From: Paraburkholderia sp. CNPSo 3274
GTDB lineage: Bacteria > Pseudomonadota > Gammaproteobacteria > Burkholderiales > Burkholderiaceae
Direction: 5' to 3'
DNA length: 64,000 bases
NCBI RefSeq assembly: GCF_024206475.1
Contig: NZ_JAMBPR010000002.1
Span: forward strand, 124,001 to 188,000
Shown: piece by piece, positions 19,246-28,054 of the stretch
How the letters are laid out: each line of letters begins with the position of its first letter
Numbering within the stretch: position 1 is the first letter of the stretch
Translations under genes and position numbers: made by a program
Notes under the pieces: model-generated
The model's input: the letters and a program-made list of their open reading frames with translations, nothing else
Told to the model about the DNA's origin: nothing
Databases searched by the model: none

Positions 19246-19860
19246 CTACTGCGGATCGATGGGTGAGACGGAGAGCACTTCCGGCATGCCCGGTGCGCGA
19301 TCCGCAGTGCCGGCGTTGGCCGGACTCTGCAGCTTGACGCGCCAATGCGGCGCGCCCGCGTACGGCAGCCGCGCCAGTGCGCCCGCCACGAGGTACGGCA
19401 CGGCCTCGCGTGCGTCGGCGTTGCGGTCGCGCTTTACGGCGCTCACCTTGTAGACCTCGCCGCCATCGGGCAACGCGAAGAATCGCAGCGTCAGCGTATG
19501 CACGTAGGGCCGCCCGAACCACGGCAACGACGGCCCCTCGGCCGGCACGCAGTCGGCGCCGCAGCCGCTATCCACGACTTTCACGTCGGCGGGATGCGTG
19601 TCCCACGCCACCGAGACGAGATAGCGCGCCGCCTCGGGCGCACCTGCGTTGAAGCCGCGCTGCGCGAGGCCGTCGCTCAGCAACGCCTGGTACGGGAGGA
19701 TCTCGCCCGCATCGACCTGGGCGGGCGTTGGCGCAAAACGGTAGGTCGCGGTGGCCGCAGCGGGCAGTGCGCCCGTGGCCGCGACGTCGGTCGTCACGCC
19801 CGCACATCCGGCGAGGGCGACGAACATCGGCAGGAGACAGATCGACAGCAAGGTCTTCAC
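19246..19860 (-). CDS. Putative DUF4136-type lipoprotein
   Basis: The roughly 204-aa product starts with a lipoprotein signal, VKTLLSICLLPMFVALAGC, with cleavage before Cys. The rest is a single domain with TYRFAPTPAQVDAGEILPYQALLSDGLAQRGF, YLVSVAWDTHP and HTLTLRFF, resembling DUF4136 outer-membrane lipoproteins of unknown function. GTG 19860 is preferred because GGAG lies 6 nt upstream and it gives a compact signal; ATG 19872 is also possible. It lies 74 nt downstream of the CHASE2 kinase gene on the same strand and may share its transcript. Confidence 0.75.
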   Translation of the reverse strand: MKTLLSICLLPMFVALAGCAGVTTDVAATGALPAAATATYRFAPTPAQVDAGEILPYQALLSDGLAQRGFNAGAPEAARYLVSVAWDTHPADVKVVDSGCGADCVPAEGPSLPWFGRPYVHTLTLRFFALPDGGEVYKVSAVKRDRNADAREAVPYLVAGALARLPYAGAPHWRVKLQSPANAGTADRAPGMPEVLSVSPIDPQ

Positions 19861-19934
19861 GCAACACTCCATCGGGTTGCCGCTGGCATGCGGCCAGCGG
19901 TTATTCATGCGCGGCTGGAACGACCCGGTGCGAC

Positions 19935-22343
19935 TCAAACCGGCGCGTCGAACGCGGGCAGCGACATCGTCAGGACGGTGCCGTTGCCTGGCTCACTCTC
20001 CAGCTGGACGTCGCCGCCGTGGCGCGTCACGACTGTTTTCACGAACGCCATGCCGAGCCCCGCGCCGCTCACCTCGGGCCGCTGTTCCGCGTGAAAGCGC
20101 TGGAACGGCTGGAAGAGCCTGGCCTGATCTGCCTGCGCGATGCCGTAGCCCTGATCGCGAATCGAGCAGACCACACGCGGCGGAGTGTGGTCGTCCAGCG
20201 CGACGGTGCAAACGATGCGCGTATCCACAGGACTGTACTTCACTGCGTTGTTCAGCACGTTCACGAGCGCGCGCGTCATGAGCGAGCGGTCGGCGTTGAT
20301 CCAGCCCATCTGCTCGCCTTCGAACGCGGTGTCGATCTGGATGCGCTTCGCGTGCGCCTGCGGCCACACTTCGTCGCTTGCGTCGATCACCAGCTCCGCG
20401 AGGCTCGTGGGCTCGAGCGCATACACCTGCGATTCGGCGCGCGCGAGTTGCACGAAGTCGTCGGCGAGCTTGAGCGAGCGGCGCGCGTAGCGCTCGATAC
20501 GCTCCATCACGCCGCGCACGGGCTCCGAGGCGAGCGCGCCGCGCTCGCGCTCCGTTTCGACGAGCGCGACGATCGAGGCCTGCGGCGAGCGCATGTCGTG
20601 CGACAGCAGGCGCAGCGCGTCCTCGCGCTGGCGTTCGGCGTCGTGCAGTTCCGTCACGTCGACGAGACCTGCGATCCAGCCCACCGACTGCCCCTGCGCG
20701 TTCGTACAGCGCGCGTAGCGCAGGAGATAGTCGCTGCCGTCGCGCGCGCGCACTTCCACGCCTCGCTCCATCAGCTCCGCGAACTCGCCTCGCGCCGGGT
20801 CGAGCGGCGCGGGCCAATGCGCGTGCGCAAGCGCCATCGCATCGGGCGCCGGGTCGATCGGCTTGACGAGCGCGAGGTCTCCGAACACGTCCTGCATCCG
20901 GCGCCCTTCCGCGGCGCTCACCTCCAGACGCGCGAGATACGCACGCGAAGCATGATTCGCAATCAGCACGATCCCGCGCAAATCGGCCACGAGAATTGGC
21001 TCCGGCACGGAGTCGAGGCTGTCCCACACGAAGCGGCGCATGTCCTGCAGCCGCTGCGCGGCCTGCGCCATGAGCGCCATTTGCTGGGCGAGCGCGTCGC
21101 CGGCAAATTCGCGGCGCGGCGTGGGCGCCTCGGGCAACAGGTAGGGTTCGTCGGCAAGCTGGCGCAGTTCCTTGCGCAGGTAAGCCATCGTCATTTCGAG
21201 GCGGCGCCAGCTCCACGCCGGATAGGCGATCAGCAGCGCGACGATCGCGGGCACGGGCGAGAGCCAGAGGCGCGCGTGCAGCATGCCCGCGCTCGCACCG
21301 AGCGACACGACGATCAGGAACGCGAGCAGCAGCAGCGTGCGCAACGGCGAGAGCACGAGGAAGCCCGCCAGCAGCAGCACGAGCGGCGCGAGCGAGGCAA
21401 GCACGACCAAGATCGGCGGCACGGGCTGGATGGCGCTGCCGTTGAGCAGCGTGTCGAGCACGATGGCGTGGATGTACACGCCGGGCAGCGGCCCGAGCGT
21501 ACCCGAGAGCGGCGTGGCGAAGCGGTCGTAGAGCCCCGAGGCCGTGACGCCGACGATCGCCACGCGCCCGCGCAACTGCTCGGGCGGCACGCGGCCTTCG
21601 AGTACGTCGGCGAAGGAGACCTTATGGAAAGTCTGCGAATTCGCGCCGAACGGAATCAGGAAACGCGACTCCGTGTCAGGCGCCGCCGCGTGCAGGACGT
21701 CATCGCGCTGCGCGGCGGCGGGCGTGCCATGCGCGAGCGTCACGACGCCGTTGCGCACGGCCCGCCAGACCGGCACCATCAGTTGCGGCCAGCGCTGCTG
21801 TGCGTCGCCTTCGAAGAGCGCGACGCTGCGCACGATGCCGTCGCTATCGACTTCGAGGTTGATATGGCCCATGCCGGCGGCCGCCTGCGCGAGCGGCGCG
21901 ACCGGGCGCACGGCCTCGCGGTGACCAGTGTCGTCGGCGGGGGCGAGCAGGATGGGGAGGAACGCCGGGCGCGCGCGCAGCGCCTGCGCAAAGTGCGCGT
22001 CGTCGGGAGACGATTCCGTGAACAGCACGTCGTAGACGACGGCCGCCGCGCCCGCTTTCGCAAGCTGATCGACGAGCCGCGCATGCAACTCGCGCGGCCA
22101 GGGCCAGCGCCCGAGCGCGGCGACGCTCGCATTGTCGATCTCCACGAGCACGATGTCGGGCGACACCGGCAGCGCGCGCGCGGAGAGCAAGCGGTCATAG
22201 ACCAGATGGTCGGCGCCGCTCGTGAGCCGCCAGAGCACGCAGAGCACGACCACGACCACGCCCGCGCAGCCCACTCCGGCCCATTCGAACAGGAAGCGTC
22301 GCCCGACGGAGCGGCCAAGGCGCGCGGGCGGCCTCACGCTCAT
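19935..22343 (-). CDS. CHASE2-domain transmembrane sensor histidine kinase with PAS domain
   Basis: About 802 aa. A TM helix near the N-terminus is followed by an extracytoplasmic CHASE2 domain (LPVSPDIVLVEIDNASVAALGRWPWPR; AAAVVYDVLFTE; MGHINLEVDSDGIVRSV), then three closely spaced TM helices, a PAS-like domain (PEPILVADLRGIVLIANHAS), a HisKA domain whose phosphoacceptor is in LLSHDMRSPQASI, and a HATPase domain (NVLNNAVKYSP as N box, RDQGYGIAQAD, GAGLGMAFVKTVV). The H-box has Met-Arg-Ser-Pro in place of the commoner LRTPL. ATG 22343 has GGAG 6 nt upstream; an in-frame GTG at 22373 overlapping the previous stop is an alternative. It is third in a response regulator-FecR-kinase operon. Confidence 0.88.
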   Translation of the reverse strand: MSVRPPARLGRSVGRRFLFEWAGVGCAGVVVVVLCVLWRLTSGADHLVYDRLLSARALPVSPDIVLVEIDNASVAALGRWPWPRELHARLVDQLAKAGAAAVVYDVLFTESSPDDAHFAQALRARPAFLPILLAPADDTGHREAVRPVAPLAQAAAGMGHINLEVDSDGIVRSVALFEGDAQQRWPQLMVPVWRAVRNGVVTLAHGTPAAAQRDDVLHAAAPDTESRFLIPFGANSQTFHKVSFADVLEGRVPPEQLRGRVAIVGVTASGLYDRFATPLSGTLGPLPGVYIHAIVLDTLLNGSAIQPVPPILVVLASLAPLVLLLAGFLVLSPLRTLLLLAFLIVVSLGASAGMLHARLWLSPVPAIVALLIAYPAWSWRRLEMTMAYLRKELRQLADEPYLLPEAPTPRREFAGDALAQQMALMAQAAQRLQDMRRFVWDSLDSVPEPILVADLRGIVLIANHASRAYLARLEVSAAEGRRMQDVFGDLALVKPIDPAPDAMALAHAHWPAPLDPARGEFAELMERGVEVRARDGSDYLLRYARCTNAQGQSVGWIAGLVDVTELHDAERQREDALRLLSHDMRSPQASIVALVETERERGALASEPVRGVMERIERYARRSLKLADDFVQLARAESQVYALEPTSLAELVIDASDEVWPQAHAKRIQIDTAFEGEQMGWINADRSLMTRALVNVLNNAVKYSPVDTRIVCTVALDDHTPPRVVCSIRDQGYGIAQADQARLFQPFQRFHAEQRPEVSGAGLGMAFVKTVVTRHGGDVQLESEPGNGTVLTMSLPAFDAPV

Positions 22344-22369
22344 GCGCGGCTCCACCTCGTCTGGCCGAG

Positions 22370-23785
22370 TCACCAGTCGAGCCTGAACGACTGGACCGGG
22401 CTTGCCTTCTGGTAGTAGTGGCCGTTGTCGAACTGCTCGGCAATCACCGTCCAGTAGTAGACGCCCTTCGGCAGGTCGCGTACGACCGCCTCGCCCGCCG
22501 TGATGTCGGTACGGTCGATGAGCGGCACCCGCAGATCGGAGGTCGTGCCTAGCACGAAGCGAAAGCGCGTGTTCTGCGCGTTGCGGTGGATGAACCAGCG
22601 AAACGCGAAGTCGCGCGAGCCTTCAATGGGGCCGGCGCTCGTGCCGAGCGCAACGCGCCGGCGCTCGAACGCATACGACGCCGGCATGCCTTCGAGACCG
22701 CGAGCGTCGATGGCGGAGATGCGTACGAAGTAGGTGCCGTCATCGAGGTTGGCAAACGACACGCGCGGGTCGGCGCTGCGCTGGTCGCGAATCATGTCGA
22801 GCAGGCCCGCGTCGCGGCCGATTTGCACGCGCCAGGCGCTCGCACCGGCTGAGGGCGCGATTTCGAAGGCGACTTCTTCATCGTCCTGCACTTTGGACGG
22901 ATGCAGCAGATCGGGCGCGTCGAGCAGCGTAACGGGCGCGCCTGCCGGCTGGCCCGCCAGCGTGAGGCTGCCGTGGTGTGCGGCGACGAGTTGCTCCGAG
23001 GCGGCGAGCGGCGTGCCCGGTGCCGGCGGCCGTGCGCTAGCGCCGTGCCGGTTGCGGGCAGGCGAGTCGGCGTCCACGCCCACCGCGCCGTCCAGCACCT
23101 CGACCGCCGTCGCGCCCTTGTCGCCGTCGTAGCTCACGCGAAACTGCGTGCCGCGCACGCCGGCCACCACGGAAGGCGAGCGGATCTGGAAGCGATCGTC
23201 CTTCTTCGTGGCATGCGTGACCTCGCTGCTCACCTCGCCGTGATGGAGGTCGACGACGCGGTCGGTCGCGCCCGTAAGCGCCGTTTGACGCAGCGTGGCA
23301 AGGTCGAGCGAGGTATCGGGCGGCAGCGCGAAATGCGAGCCATCGGCCAGTTCGAGCGTGGCGAAGCCATTGTGGCCGGTCTGCACCCGGTCGCCTTCTA
23401 CGAGGCTCGAGCCGACCGTGAGTGGCAGGAGCGGACCGCCGCGGAACGCGTGCTGCACGGGACCGTTCGCGGCGACCACCTTCGCGCTCAGGCCATCCTG
23501 GCGCAGCAGCGCAACCGGCACGCGCAGCGTCGTGCCCGGCTGAAGGTGGCGCGGCTCGCTCACATGATTGAGGCTCGCAACCTTCTTCCAGTCGGCGGGA
23601 TTGCGCAGGTAACGCGTGGCAATGTCGTAGAGCGAGTCGCCGGGGCGCGTGACGTAGGTGGTCATCTCGGGCGGCTGCGCCGGAGCGCTCTCGCGCGCCT
23701 CGGCGCCGCGGGGAAGTACAAAAAGCGCGAGCGCGAAGGCAAAGAACGGCGCCGCGGTGGCGCGCACCGCACGCGCGCCCCTCAC
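22370..23785 (-). CDS. Secreted LysM-FecR domain protein of a CHASE2 kinase operon
   Basis: The 471-aa protein has a signal peptide (hydrophobic AAPFFAFALALFVLP), a LysM module at about 40-92 (TYVTRPGDSLYDIATRYLRN), and a FecR-type beta domain around 130-225 (GDRVQTGHNGFATLELADGSHFALPPDTSLDLA; SPSVVAGVRGTQFRV). The C-terminal 200 residues hold repeated fibronectin-like strands (FEIAPSAGASAWRVQIG; YYWTVIAEQFDNGHYY). It is probably periplasmic and peptidoglycan-associated. The GTG start at 23785 overlaps the response regulator stop and has GAGGGG upstream. It probably works with the CHASE2 kinase, perhaps feeding it an envelope signal; this is inferred from gene order. Confidence 0.83.
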   Translation of the reverse strand: MRGARAVRATAAPFFAFALALFVLPRGAEARESAPAQPPEMTTYVTRPGDSLYDIATRYLRNPADWKKVASLNHVSEPRHLQPGTTLRVPVALLRQDGLSAKVVAANGPVQHAFRGGPLLPLTVGSSLVEGDRVQTGHNGFATLELADGSHFALPPDTSLDLATLRQTALTGATDRVVDLHHGEVSSEVTHATKKDDRFQIRSPSVVAGVRGTQFRVSYDGDKGATAVEVLDGAVGVDADSPARNRHGASARPPAPGTPLAASEQLVAAHHGSLTLAGQPAGAPVTLLDAPDLLHPSKVQDDEEVAFEIAPSAGASAWRVQIGRDAGLLDMIRDQRSADPRVSFANLDDGTYFVRISAIDARGLEGMPASYAFERRRVALGTSAGPIEGSRDFAFRWFIHRNAQNTRFRFVLGTTSDLRVPLIDRTDITAGEAVVRDLPKGVYYWTVIAEQFDNGHYYQKASPVQSFRLDW

Positions 23786-24480
23786 GCGTCGTCCCCCTCG
23801 ATACGCTCGAGGCGGTACCCGTAGCCGTAGATCGGCGTGAGGCGATAGCCGTTTTCGGGACGCAGGCCGAGTTTCGAGCGCAGCATGGAAACGTGCGTGT
23901 CCATCGTGCGCGAGGGAATGTCGTCGGACTGCTTCCAGATCACGTCGAGAATGTGCGCACGCGACAGCGGACGGCTGAGATGCTGAAACAGCAGCAGCGC
24001 GAGATCGAACTCCTTCTGCGTGAGCGCGACGTTGCGGCCGCTCACCGAAGCCTGGCGCGACTTCAGGTCGAACTCGTACGCGCCGAAGGTTTCCTTGAGC
24101 GCGGGCGCGTGCAGCTGATAGGCGCGGCGCAACAGCGAATTGACGCGGGCGATCAGCACCGGCGCCGAGACGGGCTTGACGACATAGTCGTCGGCGCCGG
24201 CATTGAGCATTTGCGCGATGTCGACCTCGCGGCTACGGCTCGTCATGAAGAGCACCGGCAGGCGCGTGGAGAGGCTCTGCCGCACCCACTGCAGCACTTC
24301 GTCGCCCGCCATGTCGGGCACGTTCCAGTCGAGCACGAGCAGATCGAACGTCTGCCGCCGAAGCTGCCTGACGAGCTCGCCGCCCTTGGCAAACGCGTGG
24401 CAGGCGTGGCCCGCCGCGCCCAAGGCCTGGCAGACGAACTCTGTCTGCGCTGCATCGTCATCGAGTACTGCAACTCTCAT
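23782..24480 (-). CDS. OmpR/PhoB-type response regulator
   Basis: The 232-aa protein has a receiver domain with acidic pocket LDDDA near residues 6-10, phosphorylation site Asp51 in LLVLDWNVPDMAG, and conserved Lys in DDYVVKPV; a C-terminal winged helix follows (LTQKEFDLALLLFQHLSRPLSR; HVSMLRSKLGL; GYGYRLERI). ATG 24480 (MRVAVLDDD) is preferred over an upstream TTG and has a GGGG stretch before it. As first gene of the operon it is the presumed partner of the CHASE2 kinase. Confidence 0.9.
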   Translation of the reverse strand: MRVAVLDDDAAQTEFVCQALGAAGHACHAFAKGGELVRQLRRQTFDLLVLDWNVPDMAGDEVLQWVRQSLSTRLPVLFMTSRSREVDIAQMLNAGADDYVVKPVSAPVLIARVNSLLRRAYQLHAPALKETFGAYEFDLKSRQASVSGRNVALTQKEFDLALLLFQHLSRPLSRAHILDVIWKQSDDIPSRTMDTHVSMLRSKLGLRPENGYRLTPIYGYGYRLERIEGDDA

Positions 24481-24733
24481 AGCACCCCGCAACCAGGTTT
24501 GTTATTCATCGTCTCAGGACGGGCTGCCTGCCGGCCGCACCGCGCTGCGGCCGGGACCATCGTGTGGCGAGGCCTGGCGCGCGCACCGGCGCCGGGTCGC
24601 TGGCCAACCACCCTTGAACTGGCGGCACGGGGGACCCGCCGTGCGCCAAAGCCCGCTACTTTCGCAGCCTCTCGAAAAAAATGGGAGCGCGAGGCCACGC
24701 TCGACTTCGGTGAACAGATCGCTCTCATGTTAA

Positions 24734-25141
24734 TCACTCATGGTAGTCGAATTTGCCTTCGCTCGAACCGGGCCTGGCCGCCTCGCCCGCGGCTGACGGC
24801 AATCCCGAGAGTAGCGCGGTCAGATGGGAGCGCACGTGCTCCCATGCCGCATGCGCATAGTCGGGCTGCAGGGCCGCGCGCGACTGCGCCATGACAAACA
24901 CACGTAGCACAGTAGACGAACACTGTGTCAGGCGCTCAGCCGTGCCGAAGCGCGAAAGGCGCAGCGCTTCGCCGAGCCACGGGAGTTCGGCCGCGCAGGA
25001 GTCCGCGTAGGCCTCCATCGCGGCGCACGCATGGCGATCGCGCGCGAGGTCGAGCTCGATACGGTCGAACTCGCGGCCACCGTCGGGGCCATCCACGCGC
25101 GAGCCCGGTGGAAAACGCATACGGCCGGATCGGAAAAGCAT
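24734..25141 (-). CDS. Hypothetical protein, about 135 aa
   Basis: I do not recognise this family. From ATG 25141 (GGGGGC upstream) the product is about 135 aa, soluble and alpha-helical in composition: REFDRIELDLARDRHACAAMEAYADSC, then LRVFVMAQSRAALQ and a Gly/Ser-rich tail ending KFDYHE. The frame is open further to 25246. It is upstream of the response regulator gene on the same strand, with a 250-nt gap. It could be a real small gene or a spurious frame. Confidence 0.45.
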   Translation of the reverse strand: MLFRSGRMRFPPGSRVDGPDGGREFDRIELDLARDRHACAAMEAYADSCAAELPWLGEALRLSRFGTAERLTQCSSTVLRVFVMAQSRAALQPDYAHAAWEHVRSHLTALLSGLPSAAGEAARPGSSEGKFDYHE

Positions 25142-25832
25142 GTAGCCCCCGTGAAGACAAGCAGGCAGAGCAGCAGAAGTGAAGCGGCCAGGCGTTTTTT
25201 CGCGGACGCAACAACGTCGAGCCGCTCGCAATACGCGAAGCGGCAAAAAGAATGCGTTTAGAAGTGCGGAAAAAAATGTGGCGACGGCCGCGTGCTACGC
25301 ACTGCCTGGTCTCCGGATTCCGCCCCCGGAGTCGGACCGCCAGCGCAGTCATCGTCGTACGCGGCGCGAGCCCCGCTGCCAGCGTCACCGCCCGACGCTG
25401 TCAGCGGGCCGCAGCCGCCTCCCTGCACGACGAGGCACGTACCGCCATCGCCACGTCCACCTCAAAGCACTGGTTTTCCCAGCGTTATCCGGCGAACTCG
25501 GGTTCGCTCTGACTTCCTCTTGCTGACTGCGTCGCCTGGTCCCGAGCGCGCCAGCCCCCGTAGCAGATATCCGTTGCCAGCGGCACGTGCGCGAAGCTCG
25601 CATGGCGCCGGCGGCGTGCGGCCGTGCGTGCACTCGCCGCGACGACGTATTCTCACCTGGCTGCCATGAATTTACTGTCAGGGATTGTTAAATCTGTCAG
25701 AACCGAAGAAAAACGATGAAACGCCAGCCGGATAGCATGGCTTGGGCGATGGCTCCCGCGAGCCTGGGTAACGCGGCGCATGACCGTCACGCGCCTTGAT
25801 TGATTCGCAATCCTAACTCGCAGCCGGAAAAC
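25142..25832. other. Intergenic stretch without a recognised gene
   Basis: About 690 nt with mixed composition, including AT-richer patches around 25180-25280 and 25660-25730. A hairpin CTCCGG/CCGGAG lies near 25310-25330. Short open frames here show no family features. I see no RNA gene. Confidence 0.4.
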
Positions 25833-25873
25833 AGCAGCGGCGGGATTCCGGCCACGGTGATCCCACCGCTGCT
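25833..25873 (-). terminator. Rho-independent terminator after the SH3 protein gene
   Basis: AGCAGCGGCGGGAT (25833-25846) pairs with ATCCCACCGCTGCT (25860-25873) with one mismatch and a 13-nt loop. On the minus strand the stem is followed by TGTTTTCC. It lies 18 nt past the stop of the leftward SH3 gene. Confidence 0.75.
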
Positions 25874-25890
25874 AAGCGATGCGGTATGCG

Positions 25891-26787
25891 TTAGTGCTCG
25901 GTTTGCCGCTCGTTGCCCCGTTCGCCACCCTGGCTGGGGCCATGGCCACTCTGACCACCCTGAGGCGGCGCGGCCGGCCGCCCCTGCGGCTGTTGAGCTG
26001 CTGGCGCGGGCGGGCGCATGCTGCCCTGCGGCTGTTGAGGTGCTGGTCCGGGCGCGCGCATGCCGCCCTGCGGCTGAGACTCCGGCGGACGCGCATAGCC
26101 CTGCGCGGGCGCGACGGCCGGCGGCCGGCCGCCGAACTGCTGCTGCTCGGGCGGATGCCCCGCCTCGTGAGGACGCATGGTGCCCGGCTGCTCCCCGTTC
26201 CCGGGCGGGCGTTGCGCTCCGGGCGGCGGTGCGCCGCGCATCGGCTCATTGGGCGCGGACGGGCGCCCGCCACCGCCAGGCTGAATGGCGGCCGGACGGC
26301 CCGGCGCACCATGCCACGCCGGCGCTGCCGGCGGGCGGCCGCGTTCAGGCGGCGGCACGTGCTCCCAGCGCCGCTGTTCGCCATACCATGGCCGGTCGCG
26401 ATAGAAACTGCCCCAGTAGGCGCCGAGCGAGAACGCCACGATCGGCAGGCCGATCTCCGCGCCATAGTCGGTGAGCGGCACGTAGTTGCCCTGATACGGA
26501 TAACTGAGATACCCACCGTAGACCCAGCCGCGCAGACCGGGCACCGTGACGTCGCACCACGAATAGTCACCCACGCAGCCCATCACGGTGACGGGCTGGC
26601 CGGGTCCCAGTTCGGCAACGACGGGATAGTCGCCTGAAGGCCCTGCGTACAGATCCACCGGTTCGCTCGTGTAGGCCGCGGATTGCGCGCTGGCGTCGGA
26701 CGACGCCAGCACAAGGCCGGTTGCGAGGTACGCGCTGGCGAGCGCAGGTACGAGCGCACGCAGGCGCGTGTTGAAGCGCTTGGACAT
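25891..26787 (-). CDS. Secreted SH3-domain protein with long Pro/Gly/Gln-rich tail
   Basis: The 298-aa protein has a signal peptide (LRALVPALASAYLATGLVLASSDASAQS), a bacterial SH3 domain at about 40-95 (EPVDLYAGPSGDYPVVAELGPGQPVTVMG; WCDVTVPGLRGWVYGGYL) with a Cys pair, then a hydrophobic stretch (YGAEIGLPIVAFSLGAYWG). From about residue 135 it is low complexity with repeated motifs such as RPPAP, QQPQGSMRPP and GGMRAPG. Bacterial SH3 domains often bind cell-wall peptides, so an envelope role is likely. It is 156 nt from the islet boundary and belongs to the chromosomal backbone. Confidence 0.82.
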   Translation of the reverse strand: MSKRFNTRLRALVPALASAYLATGLVLASSDASAQSAAYTSEPVDLYAGPSGDYPVVAELGPGQPVTVMGCVGDYSWCDVTVPGLRGWVYGGYLSYPYQGNYVPLTDYGAEIGLPIVAFSLGAYWGSFYRDRPWYGEQRRWEHVPPPERGRPPAAPAWHGAPGRPAAIQPGGGGRPSAPNEPMRGAPPPGAQRPPGNGEQPGTMRPHEAGHPPEQQQFGGRPPAVAPAQGYARPPESQPQGGMRAPGPAPQQPQGSMRPPAPAAQQPQGRPAAPPQGGQSGHGPSQGGERGNERQTEH

Positions 26788-26942
26788 TGTTTCTCCCTGT
26801 TCCAGCTAGTTTGCCGCTGCGCAATTATCGTGCCCGAGCCTCGTAGTCACGCTGGTTCGAGGGGGTTGCGCTAGTCAAGCCAGGCCTGAACGGCCGCGAC
26901 GCATTGCAGGGCATGGACTGGGCACTCTCGCTGTCTGCGGCG

Positions 26943-26966
26943 TTATTCGTTTTCTTCGAAGTAATG
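26943..26966 (-). repeat. Putative attachment site (distal copy of ribA 3' end)
   Basis: The core TCGTTTTCTTCGAAGTAATG (26947-26966) is identical to 35466-35485; extended to 24 nt there are two differences. On the minus strand it reads CAT TAC TTC GAA GAA AAC GAA TAA, that is HYFEENE-stop, the last residues of RibA, with two synonymous changes. Outside the 24 nt there is no further similarity to ribA, as expected of an att core rather than a gene duplication. Confidence 0.78.
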
Positions 26967-26997
26967 AAGCGGCTATGCCTGACGGCCCTTTGCTTGC

Positions 26998-27020
26998 AAA
27001 CCTACGCCAAAACTTACACC
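26998..27020 (+). repeat. Integrase arm-type-like repeats near the distal att site
   Basis: AAACCTACGCC (26998-27008) is followed by the related AACTTACACC (27011-27020). AAACCTACGCC recurs exactly at 35401-35411 and inverted at 35373-35383. Short repeats like these often lie at the ends of elements moved by tyrosine integrases. Confidence 0.5.
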
Positions 27021-27228
27021 GGAATACCTCACAAGTCCTCGGTATATACGTGCCGCATTATGGCAGCAGGGGAAACGTATTGACTTGGTCAGTCACAGGG
27101 CAGAATGCGTTCGTTCAGGACTCGATACCCACTCGACTCGATACCGTGGGTTAGCGATACGACGCCCACCTCATGAAAGACGGCGCGCGGTACTATCTTC
27201 GTCGGCCCGTCCCGTATCCCCCTGTCCC

Positions 27229-27785
27229 ATGGAACTGAAGCAGATCTAGTACTTCATCGCGCTATTCGAAGAACGCAACGTCACGCGCGCCGCCAGGCGG
27301 CTCAACATTGCGCAACCGGCGCTCAGCATGCAGATCGCCAAGCTCGAAACGGAGTTTCGGCAAAAGCTCTTCGAGCGTGGGCCGCACGGCATGGCGCCGA
27401 CCGAAGCCGCACGGTTGATGTACCGCCTTTACACGCCGATCATGCGCGACATCGAATCACGCACGGGAGCACCTGAGTCGTCGCGATGTCATCGTGACGG
27501 GCCGGGTGTCGCTGGGGATGGTGTCGTCGGAGGCGCAGAGCGTATTGCCCGAATCGCTCGCCCGATTTGATGCGCTTTTCCCGCAAGTCGAAGTCTGCGT
27601 CGCCGATGGCTTCAGCGCGCAACTGATCGACGCTGTCGAATCTGGCCGGCTCGATGCCGCCATCATCAACAAGCCGCGCGGACGGCTGACGCTACACGTA
27701 GAGCCTTTGCTCGTCGAGGAAATGGTGCTGGTGACGAGCGTGATGCACGGCCCAAAGCTGCCCGACGAGATCGATCTCACGCAGC
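27229..27785 (+). pseudogene. Broken LysR-family regulator
   Basis: Starting at ATG 27229, the translation matches a LysR regulator but has three lesions. Codon 7 is TAG (27247; MELKQI-stop-YFIALFEERNVTRAARR), consistent with a CAG to TAG change. The HTH continues (LNIAQPALSMQIAKLETEF) to about 27465, where the frame shifts; the effector domain resumes in another frame (VTGRVSLGMVSSEAQSVLPESLARFDALFPQ). Similarity then stops at about 27785 (DEIDLTQQ) where unrelated DNA begins. It lies inside the ribA islet and is not expected to be functional. Confidence 0.82.
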
Positions 27786-27985
27786 AGTCGGATGATGCCG
27801 ATCAAGATAAACGCGCCCTTGCGTCCGATGAACGTACTGACGTGCCCTGCCGCGACCGAAGCGAGCACCACGGCCACGCTGCAGATCATCAGGATCGCGG
27901 CGGCGGCACACAGCCGGCGCAATTTGCTGCGCCACCAGGAACTTGGTCAATACGCCTGGCTTCGGCATCGCTCGAAACGCTGAGC
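27786..27985 (-). pseudogene. Fragment of an MFS-type transporter
   Basis: On the minus strand a short hydrophobic frame reads AAAAILMICSVAVVLASVAAG, then HVSTFIGRKGAFILIGI, which resembles a helix-loop-helix of a major facilitator with the R-x-G-R/K loop. A preceding piece (VLTKFL) lies in a different frame. The fragment abuts the truncated lysR at about 27785, so this is a deletion or rearrangement junction. The assignment rests on about 60 residues. Confidence 0.5.
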
Positions 27986-28054
27986 GGGGCGTACCGCAGC
28001 CGATGACGCGCCGCGCCCCGGGCCGTTTGCGCGCGGGCGCCCGTCCTCGGCGCG

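Noticed and set aside
19728..22415. 895-codon plus-strand open frame
   Set aside because: It is antisense to the CHASE2 kinase and Arg/Ala/His-rich; no motif supports it.
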